Assembly (NCBI GenBank): GCA_029204225.1
Contig: CM055111.1
Coordinates: 23,182,899-23,246,898 of the forward strand
Origin: Diphasiastrum complanatum
Lineage: Eukaryota; Streptophyta; Lycopodiopsida; Lycopodiales; Lycopodiaceae
DNA length: 64,000 bases
Direction of reading: 5' to 3'
Shown here: in pieces, positions 54,201 through 64,000 of the stretch
Position numbering within the stretch: the stretch's first letter is position 1
Layout: each line of letters begins with the position of its first letter
Program-made: the position numbers and the translations under genes
The notes under the pieces: generated by a model
The model's input: only the letters and a program-made list of their open reading frames with translations
What the model was told of the DNA's origin: nothing
Databases searched by the model: none

Positions 54201-55200
54201 GTTGTCACGGGAGCGCGTGCATGAGACTGATTTGTGTTCGTCCTCACTTTGTCTTCTTTATCGCGAACAATTTTCTGTCTTTTAATTTTCATTTGTGCGG
54301 AAGCCCTTACAGGATCCCAGACACTCGACTACGCATCACAGAACATATTCTATTCTAGCAATCATGATCCATAGCACAAGATGAGATGCACTGAAAATAG
54401 AGTTTAGAGTGAATTCGTCAGTGTCTCGCTCGTGGGCAGAATGACATTCTACTCTTTCATTGTGTTCTGCTCGTTGGCAGACTTTCATGCACAGCTATGG
54501 TGTCTTTTCTTTCTTACTCTATTCGCTACGTCTCTCTCTATCTCTTAGAGATCTTTGTGTACACTACTTGTATTACTTTATGATCCAGAGAGGATCGTTT
54601 ATACCTCCACTATGTGGATTTTACAAGATAGCTAAACATAGAATCACATCACTAGTTAACGCTAATCAACTAGTTAGTTAGTCTGTGTCGTTGCTACTCG
54701 TTTCAGCTAGGCGTGAACCCTGTTGAGCTGCCAGCTGGCAGCATGAAAGATTTTTCTTCGTCTGATTTGTAATCTCCCGTTTGCTTTCGTTCTTTTCGTA
54801 GTTTTTGTTTCGCGTTCCTTTTTCGGCTTTGCGTCCTAGAGGGGTGTTTGCGATTCGCGATTGATTCACGAATCGTTCGTGCTTCGAGTCAAAGACACGT
54901 TGACTATTGCAAATTGTTCTCATTCGTGCTTCGAGTCAAAGTCACGTTGACTGTCATGAATTGTTCGACCTTCGTGTCTTGTTCGTGCTGCTACAAAGTT
55001 GCAGGAGTTCACCATTTCTTACAGGTATGCTCAAAGCAAAAACTGAAGTGGGAGTGGTAGAACTTTTGAAATCATTGTATGCTTATAGTGAAATATGAGG
55101 CGGGATGATTTTTCAATGCGACATAAACATTACAAAGGTAAGATATGCTAGATCTAATCATATTGGTTTACTGTAGTTTGATGCATTTACATGATTGTAG
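54201..55200. other. Unassigned stretch with a short direct repeat
   Basis: The word CGTGCTTCGAGTCAAAG followed by CACGTTGACT occurs twice, at about 54878 and 54926. No coding region recognised. Confidence 0.35.
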
Positions 55201-55209
55201 CTTTTAACA

Positions 55210-55702
55210 ATGGCAATGTTCCATTTGCATGTTGCTCTTCTGATGAAATGCACTCCAATTATTAAGGAAAATGCGAAAGTTGTAGAGAATGTTGCTGCAA
55301 TGGTTAGAGAATTGAGAATGAATAATCAAATGAATATAGATTTGTGGGTGGATGGATCAATTTATCCTAATGATCAACTACCAATTTGTGTCCAGATTTA
55401 AGTCCGTAACTCATCTTCTCAGATATGTATGTGAAGGAATTAGTGGATTGCTTGAATATTGTCAAAGGTTGCGTGATATTGGAATGCATAGCATATCTTG
55501 TCTTAATCAACAATTACAATTTGCTAATCAACAATTGCAACGTGCAAATCAGCAATTGCTTCATTATGTGCAAGACACTAGTGCTAAAAACAATGCACTC
55601 AAGAATGCTATGTCAGAGTTGAATGCTACAGTCACTATTCTTCGGGGATCAAACCAAGAAATGTTAGAATCCATAGAAAAGTTTTGTGATCCAAGGGTTT
55701 AA
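55210..55702 (+). pseudogene. Unrecognised ORF with Gln/Asn-rich coiled coil
   Basis: A first frame from 55210 (VVENVAAMVRELRMNNQMNI) shifts near 55390 into a second that ends at 55702. The second has NQQLQFANQQLQRANQQLLH in three near-repeats of seven residues, a classic heptad pattern, then AMSELNATVTILRGSNQEML. It is not recognised. It could be the N part of another transposon ORF; copia gag on the opposite strand follows at 55790. Confidence 0.4.
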
Positions 55703-55789
55703 AATATATTGTTGATATAAAAGTTATCAATAAGACAATGATGAAGAGAAAAAGAAAGAGATTACCGATCAAGAATATTGATGACTTAT

Positions 55790-56056
55790 CTACCTAGCCG
55801 TCATGGCATCACTTATGTGAGTGATCACATGGTCTTTCACTGAAAGATTGATCAAGGATAATGCTCTCTGCACCTTCTTATCAAAGGCCCTTATGTCACC
55901 TGGAGTGGTATTTGGCCGGACTTCAATATCTGCCACAATTTCCCACAACTCTTTCTCCATCAAAATGCTTTTCATTTTGAATTTCCAGATGTTGTAGTTA
56001 GAAGCCCCATCAAGTTTGCTTGCATCGCCCAAAATTGCCTCATTGATGTTTGCCAT
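55790..56056 (-). pseudogene. Ty1/copia gag N-terminus
   Basis: MANINEAILGDASKLDGASN, NIWKFKMKSILMEKELWEIV and RALSLINLSVKDHVITHI match the start of plant copia gag (LDGxNYxxWK motif). 88 residues, intact start, cut after VKDHVITHISDAMTAR by a stop at 55790. It lies next to the start of homology of copy F at about 56085. Confidence 0.8.
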
Positions 56057-56087
56057 TTCCGAACTGCTTAAAACTTCACCTGTAGGC

Positions 56088-57290
56088 TATAAAGTGTTAT
56101 TACAGAAGGATTTTATTGTTGTGCCTTAGGTTTGCCTATGGACGGCAGTATGCCTGTTACAAAGCCAGACTTCATCACAGAAAGTGGAGTTTTTCAGGAA
56201 GAAGCTTATTTTGAGAAACCCGGATATAAACTCTCTTACATCAGAGATCCCAATCTCAAAAGCTTTGTTTGATTTGCTCTTGCTTCTATATTTTTACCGA
56301 AGCAAGAGTATACAATTTCTAATACGAATATGGGATTTCTACTGAGAGCCCTGAATGGAGAACCCATTGCCTTCGGATAGATTGCTTTTAAGCAATTCTA
56401 TAAATTAGTAAAGATTAATCGGTTTTATAGGCTTGGTTTGTAGATTGGAATCCTATGTATGCATGCTGGTGTGTTAACAATGCAGGAAGATATCCAGATT
56501 GCATCGGGTGCTAGAGCTAGCCCCTTCAGTGGAGACTGAATCCCAAATGTAAGCATCAAAGGCAACCACCACAGCGAAGGCATCATCGTCATCAAGCCAG
56601 CACCAAGGAAGCTCGGTGAGGATGTCTTCTCCGTCATCCCAATATAAGCCGTTGTCCAATGCAGAAAAGAGCAGAGAAGCAGAAGAAGAAATAGAGGATG
56701 TTGCTAAGCAGGAGCTGAAACACGATGATATTCCACAGGAGCCAGCACAACAAGAAGAAGAACAAATTTCTGATATTCAGCAGGAAAGCAAAAGTGATGT
56801 CGAGGCACCAATCCTCAATGTAGAATTATATAATAAGATTTTTGGTACAATGTTGTCAGATACACAGACAGCTATTCAACATTTTGTCAGCCTAGAGAAA
56901 GTCTCCAGGAAACTTGGCTCGAAGTATGATTCCCTCCGAGCAAACCTAATTCAGGATGCAGAACTAGAGGACATCAAGGCTGAACTGTCACATAAGAGTG
57001 AAGAGCTTGAAGCAGCCCAAGCAGAGCTGAGCAAAAAAGATGTAGCCCTTGAAGAAGCAAAAGGAAGACAGGATGCTACACTAGAAGTACTGGAAGAAAT
57101 GCAAGAGTAGTCCAATGCTTTTGAGAATGAAAATCTATTGCTCAAACAATAGATTCAGACCCTGCAGGCTTCTTTGCAGGAGGAAAGACACATACAAGCT
57201 ACTCTGCAGAGTAGTAATGAGGATCTGAGAGACAAACTTGGCAATGCCCAGGACTCTGTTGCCCAGTTGCAGATTCTGTAGATATGTTGA
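56088..57290 (+). pseudogene. Unrecognised coiled-coil gene, 5' part (copy F)
   Basis: Same gene as 10892-12068, starting inside its globular part (ITEGFYCCALGLPMDGSMPV). It keeps a segment deleted in copy E that contains FG-TAG-IAFKQF near 56379. Shared stops with copy E: TGA 56270 and TAG 57108. The open part 56616-57110 (164 residues) encodes the linker (EEEIEDVAKQELKHDDIPQE) and coiled coil (LSHKSEELEAAQAELSKKDV). After the TAG the coiled coil continues in frame (LQASLQEERHIQATLQSSNE). Confidence 0.55.
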
Positions 57291-57736
57291 GGAGAGGCAA
57301 CCAAATTTACAGGAGACAGGCTAAAGAGACAATTTTATGGTGGAGAAGTGCCGAAGTCACATTAAGAGCCTATGTATCTCATGGTAGATACAGGATCGAC
57401 CCAACAGCTTGAAAAGGAATTCGAGAAAGAATGATCCAAACCTTCTAGCTACAATATCTACAACCTCAAATGGTTGCATATGAAAAATTAAAAGAAGAAC
57501 TGGAAGAGGCTAAGTTTCAATCGAGCCAAGTCCAAAATTTTGAAGAAGAAGAACCAGCTCAGTGCCAGGACCAGTCTATGTAGACGGATGAGCCAACCAA
57601 AGCTATATCAGAGAAGGCCATCCAGACAGACATCATCTTCAAGCAAATCCAGAAAGATCATGAGACGCAGACTGACCCCGAGGATGCTGCGAACATAAAA
57701 ACAATCAGTGTCACAGCTGTTGCAGACCAACCAGCA

Positions 57737-58420
57737 ATGCTAAACATTATTCCACAGCAAGTTGAGGCATCACACAGTGGAGCTGTCGCAAGGAAGAACA
57801 ACGCAGTGTATTCACTACTAAAGACAAAATTTCAGACATTCCAACAAGAACTAACATTTTTTCTTCCACCTTTTTGTAGTCCAGAACTCCAGTGGAGAAT
57901 GGATTACCTTCTTTTACCTAAACTTTTCGGTTATACAAAAGAACAATGGGAAAGCCCTTGGACTTTTTCTAACCTAAATTCTTTTTGGGCCAAACTAATA
58001 GTGCACCAAAAAGGAATCCTTGCTCTTGCCATTGTTCAGAATAAGTTCAATGTACAAACTAACTATATTCATGTTGTTGCAGGATCCTTGTACATATATA
58101 TTTTAGAATATCTAGGAACATTTGAAAACAATATTTTTCCAGCTCTGGATGAGTATTTGAATAACTTAGATTCAATTAACATTTTTGATGTTAAAGAAGT
58201 TGTCTCTAGCCTTAGACCAGTTCCTTCTCGAATTTCCCATCAGCTATTATTCCCTGATTTGTGGAAAACTAACTATTCTCATTATTTGGAGGAAGTCAAG
58301 ACAAATAATATACTTTGCTCCACTAATCCAATAACTAGACCATACCATACTTACAGTTATGTATATATTGCTTCTCTCATTTCATATGCTCTTTTATCCG
58401 TTCAACACTTGTACTTTTAG
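57737..58420 (+). CDS. Unrecognised coiled-coil gene, C-terminal domain (copy F)
   Basis: A 227-residue open frame. Motifs: ARKNNAVYSLLKTKFQTFQQ, LQWRMDYLLLPKLFGYTKEQ, WTFSNLNSFWAKLIVHQKGI, IHVVAGSLYIYILEYLGTFE, INIFDVKEVVSSLRPVPSRI and IASLISYALLSVQHLYF. It supplies about 110 residues that copy E lost. A TAG at 58418 replaces the codon where copy E continues. The composition is alpha-helical with aromatic residues; no catalytic motif is evident. Confidence 0.5.
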   Translation: MLNIIPQQVEASHSGAVARKNNAVYSLLKTKFQTFQQELTFFLPPFCSPELQWRMDYLLLPKLFGYTKEQWESPWTFSNLNSFWAKLIVHQKGILALAIVQNKFNVQTNYIHVVAGSLYIYILEYLGTFENNIFPALDEYLNNLDSINIFDVKEVVSSLRPVPSRISHQLLFPDLWKTNYSHYLEEVKTNNILCSTNPITRPYHTYSYVYIASLISYALLSVQHLYF

Positions 58421-58912
58421 AAAAAAAACTCAGAATATGCATATGTTGCCCTCTCACTAACTATCCCTTCTGCCGAGATGTCTGAAATCCTATCTGAGGA
58501 TAGTTGGTACATGCATCTTGTAAACAATACATTGATCAATAACCCGCTTGCACCATTGGGGAATCAAGGAATGGGAGGATATCTGAATCTGTCATTCCAG
58601 GAAGATTACAACTAGAGGAATAATTATTTCCTTGCTACAAAAGGAATGACCTTAGAGCAAGTTAATGGAGAAAACGAAGCCCGAGCTAAGGCTATTTTTC
58701 ATAGCAATCAAGCCAACCAGCAGGAAGCGACAAAGAAGAATGTAAGCAAATTGTTTGCGAGCTGCTGCACAGCCGAGGAAGGGGATATGTGGAGCCTTAT
58801 GATCCCACATTATCCAAGTTATTGTTATATATTGTAAAAATTTTCAATTTTTATACATGTAAATGTGTTATAGTGCCTAAATTCATGTAAAGGCCTATTT
58901 GCACTTTGTTAA
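58421..58912 (+). pseudogene. End of copy F and conserved 3' flank
   Basis: Continues as in copy E: SEYAYVALSLTIPSAEMSEI, a TAG near 58614, MTLEQVNGENEARAKAIFHS and a lysine-containing tail, then the conserved downstream sequence up to GCACTTTGT at 58912. Confidence 0.5.
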
Positions 58913-59129
58913 GCATAACCTTAAGCATGACTTCTTTCAATTTTGAATGAGCTGTGTGTTCAGATAATGAACTTGTTTGATGCTCTGTTCAGTTTGCTTC
59001 CTGTGATAAGAACTAACTCTCTGTGTTTGATTAAGAGGAATCTTTAGCCAATGCGATTCCGTTTGATGAATCTATTTACTAATTGTTGTCTGATCTGATT
59101 GCTTAACTATTATCCGAAGAGCCTGAGAG

Positions 59130-61277
59130 ATAAAGTAATCTTTATAATCACAGACCTTGACCAAATCGTTTCATCATTGGTGTTCTTGGATGCCAATTTA
59201 TCCAAATATCTTTGGATAACCAGATATGTTGCTGTAGTATTCACTATGAATATTATACATCCTAGTCCGTTTACCATCATACATAAATTTATCATACAAA
59301 AGATGAGATTATTCTCTCTCTCGGGGAACGATCAAACCTTTTATACTACTTAATTCATTGATTTTTTAGAAATCTATAACAACTAGGCCACCACATACAC
59401 TACTTCAGATCAAGCTTATAAGCTGTATAATCTCGTCGAGTCAAAGATATTCACTAGTCGGGATGTCATCTTTATCGAAGATCAATTTATCGACCTCAAA
59501 GGTAAAGGCAAAGCTCATATAGCCGAACTATCAGACTCTCCCGAATTATCGAACTTTCCAGTTCAAAAGTCGACTATTCCTATTGAAGGTCCAAGTTTGT
59601 CTACTTTATCAGTAACGAATCCGAACATGATGATGTTGCAGTCCAGCGACTACAACATGATGAAGATAATCAACTTTGACCACTACTAAGAGGATTGACA
59701 AGAGAAAGTAGACCACCTATCAGGTATATCGACGTATCTACAATTTACCCTGTTCAAGAGCCGACAACTATCGAAGAGACACTCAGTCAGCTCAAGAAGT
59801 GGACTATTGTCGAATTACCTGCCAACAGAAATGTAGTTGATTGCAAATGGTTGTTCAAAATCAAGTACAAGGGAGATGGAAGTATCGATCGAAGAAAGTC
59901 TCAACTTGTCGTCAAAGGTTTTTCTCAGGTGCACAACGTTGACTACACTGAGACCTTCAGTTTAGTAGCTAAACATTCTTCAATTAGACTTCTATTGTCA
60001 TTTGCTGCTATAGCAGATTTGGAAATACATCAAATGGATGTATAGACAACATATCTTAATGGAGTTATTGAAGAGGACATTTACATGGTGCAACCCGAAG
60101 GTTACAATATCGAGGGTAAACACAATCATGTGTGTAAACTCCATAAAGCACTTTATGGCTTTGAAGCAATCTGCTCGAGCATGGTTTCAAAGGATCAATA
60201 CTTTTCTTATCGATCATGGCTACACACCAAGCTCTTCAGATTCGAATGTCTACTTCAAGTCAGTGCAACATTTCTTTATCATCATCACTTTGTACGTGGA
60301 CGACACATTGCTTTTCAGCAACAATATCGATCTGATAAAAGAAGCTAAGACAATGCTATCTTTCAAATTCAACATGACCGATCTAGGCAAAGCTTATTAC
60401 TGTCTAGGTATTTAAATCCAAAGAGACAAAACAGAAGTTGATTTACATTACTTAGCAAAGATACATTCACAATGTTTTAATTAGATATAATATGATGAAT
60501 TGCAAATCAGCTCTCTCACCAATAGAGCCAGGACTCAAGATGTGGAAGGACCAATGTCCCCGAACAATCGAAGAGAAGGAACAGATGATTGAGTATCCTT
60601 ATCATTCGATAATAGGATCTCTTATGTACGCGATGGTCTATACCAGACCAGACATAGCTTTTGCAGTCAGCTCATTAAGTCAATTTATGACCAATCCTGG
60701 TATCACACATTGGAAGGCTCTTATCATAGTCATGAGATATCTTCGAGCTACTACGGACTTTTGAATTTGTTATGGAAGATTCGACAATGACAAACTCAAT
60801 ATTCTCAATGGTTTTGCATATGCAAGTTGGGCAAGAGATGTAGACACTCGTAAATCCACTTTTGGATTTACATTCTTCCTCAACAATGATCCTATTTCAT
60901 GGAACAGTCGCAAGCAAACTGCGATAGCTCTATCTTCTACTGAATCAAAGTATATCACAGCCTCTCAAGCTACAAAGGAAGCAATATGGTTGAGAAACTT
61001 ACTTTCAGATATCAGTCTGAATCAATATGCTCCGACAATTCTATTTTGTGATCAATCAAAGTGCCATTGCTTTATCATCCAACCCTAGATTTCATTCTAG
61101 GAGTAAGCACATTGAGATTAAGTATCACTATGTCAGAAGCAAAGTTCTCGACAAAGAGGTTAACTTGCAGTCCTGTCGAATGCAAGATATGACAACAAAT
61201 ATTTTTACTAAAGCATTAAGCTTGGATGCACACACAAAATTTTGTGCAAAACTTTTTAAGGTCAGATTAAGGGAGAG
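59130..61277 (+). mobile_element. Ty1/copia fragment, integrase end to RNase H (copy J)
   Basis: Begins with a decayed integrase piece (FLDANLSKYLW) and ends at a polypurine tract and LTR start near 61278. Gag, protease and integrase core are missing. It is more decayed than copy H. Confidence 0.8.
59390..60415 (+). pseudogene. Copia reverse transcriptase (copy J)
   Basis: Includes YKLYNLVESKIFTSRDVIFI, CKWLFKIKYKGDGSIDRRKS, YTETFSLVAKHSSIRLLLSF, YLNGVIEEDIYMVQPEGYNI and catalytic ITLYVDDTLLFSNN with YVDD intact. TAG at 60043 and a frameshift near 60165 break it, plus a stop after DLGKAYYCLGI at 60413. Confidence 0.85.
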
Positions 61278-61296
61278 TATTAGATTATTCTCCTGA
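60492..61296 (+). pseudogene. Copia RT end and RNase H (copy J)
   Basis: MNCKSALSPIEPGLKMW, YHSIIGSLMYAMVYTRPDIA and HWKALIIVMRYLRATTDF are RT-RNase H connection; AYASWARDVDTRKSTFGFTF and ALSSTESKYITASQATKEAI are RNase H. A stop at 60762 and later frameshifts are present. The last frame (61027-61296) keeps RSKHIEIKYHYVRSKVLDKE, TTNIFTKAL and the run into the LTR. Confidence 0.85.
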
Positions 61297-62040
61297 TTAT
61301 TGACTAATTGATCTTTAATCTTCATCCACTTATTATCTAGTTCTGTAGTTCTATGCATGTTTCTACATAGTCTGCAGAAATACTCGGGGATCGCTAACAA
61401 GTTGCTTCGACATATCGATGTCCCCAAAGAAAAGTCGAACCCTTCGGCCACTTCGGCCATGTCGACTAACAGGATGCTTTGACATGTTGGACATCATTTG
61501 ACATATCGAAGACTTCGACTACTTCGGCACTTCGGTCATGTCGATGAATGACAGTTAATTGTTCTACTTGAATTAAAGCTATAGACTTGCCCAAACTAAT
61601 TAGCAAGTAAATTTCCAAGAAGTCCCAACTGGATGGATGCCAACTCATTATGGCCAATTGGCTATTGTGATCTATGACCTAATAGTTGTCCTACTGGACG
61701 TGCGTTATTTGCTTACATTTCAATAGCTCTCTATTATGCTCTTTTCTAGCTTCGTTTCTATCTTAGCTTAGAGCTTAGTATTGCTATTCGTGCTTACCGC
61801 TTATTAGCAGAAGTGCATTTAGACAGAGTTTCAGCTACTTAGAGATGGCTTAGAGTACGTGGTTCCTATCCGCAATTGTCTTGTGCTCATCATCATCTGA
61901 TTTTGTACATGCTACATGTTGAATCAATCTATTTCATATTGCGTTCAATATCATGTCATAATGTATGCATCTCTATGATTGTTTTGTAACTAATTATCTC
62001 TTATAGTCTTGTCTGATAATCCAATACTTCATTGTTTGGC
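61278..62040 (+). mobile_element. 3' LTR of copia copy J (right end undefined)
   Basis: Follows the polypurine tract AAGGGAGAG; starts TATTAGATTATTC (TG mutated to TA). It contains repeated CTTCGGCCACTTCGGCCATG and TCGAC words at about 61440-61550. The right end was not located. Confidence 0.55.
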
Positions 62041-62539
62041 TACGTAATCACTGTAGTGCTAGCGATTTCAAAGTTGGTCACTATAAGATTGAACGTGACA
62101 TCTATCATTATGTTTTGTTCAATATTGATAGGCGTAGTCATGGATTAGGAAAGAAGGCTTTATTCCGCTGCGCTCGATAAGTCGCCACAGTCTACTTGTT
62201 GTTATTGCATTCCCTCTTCCCAACAACCCCACCTATACTATGTATGTAGAGGTGGATTTCCATGAGCTAGGCATTTATTCTCACATGGAGGCTGTGAGGG
62301 TTGAAGCTAGGGTGAAGTGGTTTGGATGTCATAGCCAATTGGAGACTTTAGCATGCTTGAGAGTGGTCTATAGCTCCAGTGCACTGGGGTGAGATGGTAG
62401 GATCTCTATGGATCAACGGTTTAAGAGTGTCATCACCTAATTATCCTGTTGGTCGGCTTCAACGATGGAACTTTCTAACATATAGGAAGTCCACGTTTGG
62501 CTATGTATTTACCATTGTGGAATCAAGCATAAGTTGGAG
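62041..62539. other. Unassigned stretch
   Basis: No recognised coding region. It lies between LTR-like DNA of copy J and the RNase H remnant. Confidence 0.3.
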
Positions 62540-62895
62540 TTGTATAAAGTAACACTTCACAACATTGTCCTCAAGTTAAATACATAGGAGTGTACCATGC
62601 AACTAAAAAGTTCATTTGGGTAGCTTGAATTTGACTGAATCCAATATAAAAGTGGGTAGTATGATCTTGTTTAATGATAATCAGTGACATCTTTTCCTTG
62701 ATAAAAATGTTGGATTTCATAAAAAAGCAAACATACAGGTTATGAAATCCAACATATAGGAATACAATATCACTTTGTTAGGGATTCAGTGCAAGAAGAA
62801 GAACTTATATCGAAATATTGTTGCATTGATATCATGTTGGCTGACCAAATGACCAAGGGAGATTGTGAAGTTAGAGAGAAGGTTTGTAAATGACC
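62540..62895 (+). pseudogene. Copia RNase H 3' remnant
   Basis: Across several frames one reads YHATKKFIWVA, LFNDNQ, KSKHTGYEIQH-like and IQYHFVRDSVQEEELISKYC, then IMLADQMTKGDCEVREK. This is the copia RNase H end and tail. It is separated from copy J by an LTR-like region and is an independent relic. Confidence 0.7.
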
Positions 62896-63903
62896 CAATG
62901 GCCCACTTCATAGTCTTGTGAAAGGTTAGTTAAGGATGACATAGGTGGTAGTTTAATAGACTCTTGGCCAAGTGACCCAAACGTGGGTCAAACATGCATG
63001 TTTGCTGGGTATAGATTGAAAATGTTCCAAACTTGTGGTTACGAGAATGGGTCTCATAACATGGATACTCGAAATCTGCAATTTCTAATAACCATTCAAC
63101 ATCGATATCCATAGGATATGAAAAAATGACACTACTCGACTAATATCCTTTGCGAAACTCGGCCCATACCCCCAACACCTAGTTTCTACAAGTTAATTCT
63201 TGCCCAAAATGGGTAACTGGAAATTTTCATTTTCTATGTTAGCAATATCCATAATCATCAATTATAAATCCAAAATTTTCATGTGTTGACCTAGCGAGTA
63301 TCACAAAAACTTAATACCCACCAACACGCTTTCTTGATGTGTAAATTTTTATGAATATATGATGGTGGATGGACACAAATATACTATGTTTTTGGATAAC
63401 CATTTCTTGTTTCTGTTTGATTTGTGGTTATGACTAGTATAGCTATTCTTCTACTTAATGCCTAGGATGTTGAATAGCTCATACACTTGACATTGATGAG
63501 TTCACTTGTCAATTTTACAAACCAAGACAAGACACAAAATGAGGTTAAATTTAATTTAAGAATCATGATAAAGTGCTTAACTATTGATAAACATTATAAA
63601 GGGAAACATAATTAGCTGGAATTATACCTTTGTAATGCATGGACATTGGCTTGTGCATCTAGGTTGAGTGTGAACATGTCTTGCACTTAATCCCTTGCGG
63701 CATTGAAGATTTGAGTGTAGTATTAGGAAAAGTTGAGATTCATTGGAGATGAAACATGCAAATTTATTGGAAACCCGGCAGTAATTTGTGTTTTTCAAAG
63801 ATCCTTGAAGTTGAGATTTTTGAAACAATGTTAAACATAAGTATTCTTATTGGGATCTCTACTTACAAGAACGATGAAATTTATAACGCACTCATAACAC
63901 GAA
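62896..63903. other. AT-rich stretch without recognised genes
   Basis: No domain, repeat array or RNA gene seen. It forms the upstream flank of tRNA-Asp. Confidence 0.4.
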
Positions 63904-63975
63904 GTCGTTGTAGTATAGTGGTGAGTATTTCCGCCTGTCACGCGGATGACCCGGGTTCGATCCCCGGCAACGGCG
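63904..63975 (+). tRNA. tRNA-Asp (GTC)
   Basis: A 72-nt cloverleaf: acceptor GTCGTTG pairs with CAACGGC, discriminator G; D arm GTATAGTGGTGAGTAT; anticodon stem TCCGC / GCGGA around loop CTGTCAC (anticodon GTC); T arm CCGGGTTCGATCCCCGG. The internal Pol III boxes A (TAGTATAGTGG) and B (GGGTTCGATCC) are intact. No intron. CCA is not encoded, as usual in eukaryotes. No T-run terminator is seen in the 25 bases left in the window. It looks functional and is the only clear host gene here. Confidence 0.97.
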
Positions 63976-64000
63976 ATCGCTCCATTAAATTGTGAGCTTC

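Noticed and set aside
62041-62230. Faint similarity to a plant enzyme C-terminus (NIDRRSHGLGKKALF)
   Set aside because: Only a few residues in a short frame; not enough to support a gene.

Overview
The window is nuclear DNA from a land plant with a large, repeat-rich genome. This rests on plant-type Ty1/copia and Ty3/gypsy reverse transcriptases and integrases, initiator-Met and Asp tRNA primer-binding sites, a eukaryotic tRNA-Asp gene, long (TA)n and (GA)n microsatellites, and AT-rich non-coding DNA. The species cannot be named from the sequence. No single-copy protein-coding gene could be recognised; the only clear host gene is tRNA-Asp(GTC) at the right edge.

The rest is a mosaic of broken LTR retrotransposons, many joined to each other at abrupt, family-switching breakpoints. 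Left to right: gypsy 5' end with a 25-bp minisatellite (0.1-2.2 kb, minus); copia-integrase/gypsy-RT chimera (2.8-4.56 kb, plus); an unrecognised ORF ending at an LTR start (4.56-6.08 kb, minus); a truncated copia LTR (6.08-6.43 kb); AT-rich DNA (6.4-9.9 kb); an LTR-like promoter with a (TC)n tract and a second unrecognised coiled-coil gene (9.9-13.0 kb, plus); a gypsy gag fragment fused to the first unrecognised ORF, then an LTR and an inverted piece of its U3 (13.8-16.5 kb); a minus-strand element with initiator-Met PBS and LTR (16.5-18.8 kb); copia gag-PR-IN (18.8-20.2 kb, plus); a gypsy element with its best open PR/RT frame, gag, minisatellite leader and LTR (20.2-25.9 kb, minus); a Ser/Thr-rich unknown ORF, chromovirus-like RT/RNase H and a second-type RNase H (26-28.1 kb, minus); an almost full gypsy element primed by tRNA-Asp, carrying a foldback MITE in its RT (29.4-36.2 kb, minus); copia RT (36.1-37.2 kb, minus); a copia LTR with PBS (37.2-38.0 kb); a second copy of the initiator-Met-PBS element (38.4-41.4 kb, minus); gypsy gag and chromodomain integrase fragments (41.5-43.7 kb, plus); an element with two gag-like domains in tandem and a 3' LTR (44.4-47.7 kb, plus); another gypsy gag fragment (47.7-49.0 kb, minus); a well-preserved copia IN-RT-RNase H with 3' LTR (49.0-52.3 kb, plus); two adjacent minisatellites and (GA)n (52.7-53.4 kb); unknown coiled-coil DNA and a copia gag fragment (55.2-56.1 kb); the second copy of the unrecognised coiled-coil gene (56.1-58.9 kb, plus); copia IN-RT-RNase H with LTR start (59.1-62 kb, plus); a copia RNase H remnant (62.5-62.9 kb); and tRNA-Asp (63.9 kb).

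The best candidates for undescribed biology are two protein families that I do not recognise. One (10.9-12.9 kb and 56.1-58.8 kb) has a globular N part, a low-complexity linker, a coiled coil and a C-terminal domain, and both copies share the same two in-frame stop codons. The other (4.6-6.1 kb and 14.6-15.6 kb) ends right at an LTR. Both are associated with similar LTRs and may be the first and last genes of one unusual element. Also notable are the tandem gag-domain element, the inverted U3 beside an LTR, the foldback MITE, and the tRNA-Asp gene lying in the same window as a tRNA-Asp-primed element.
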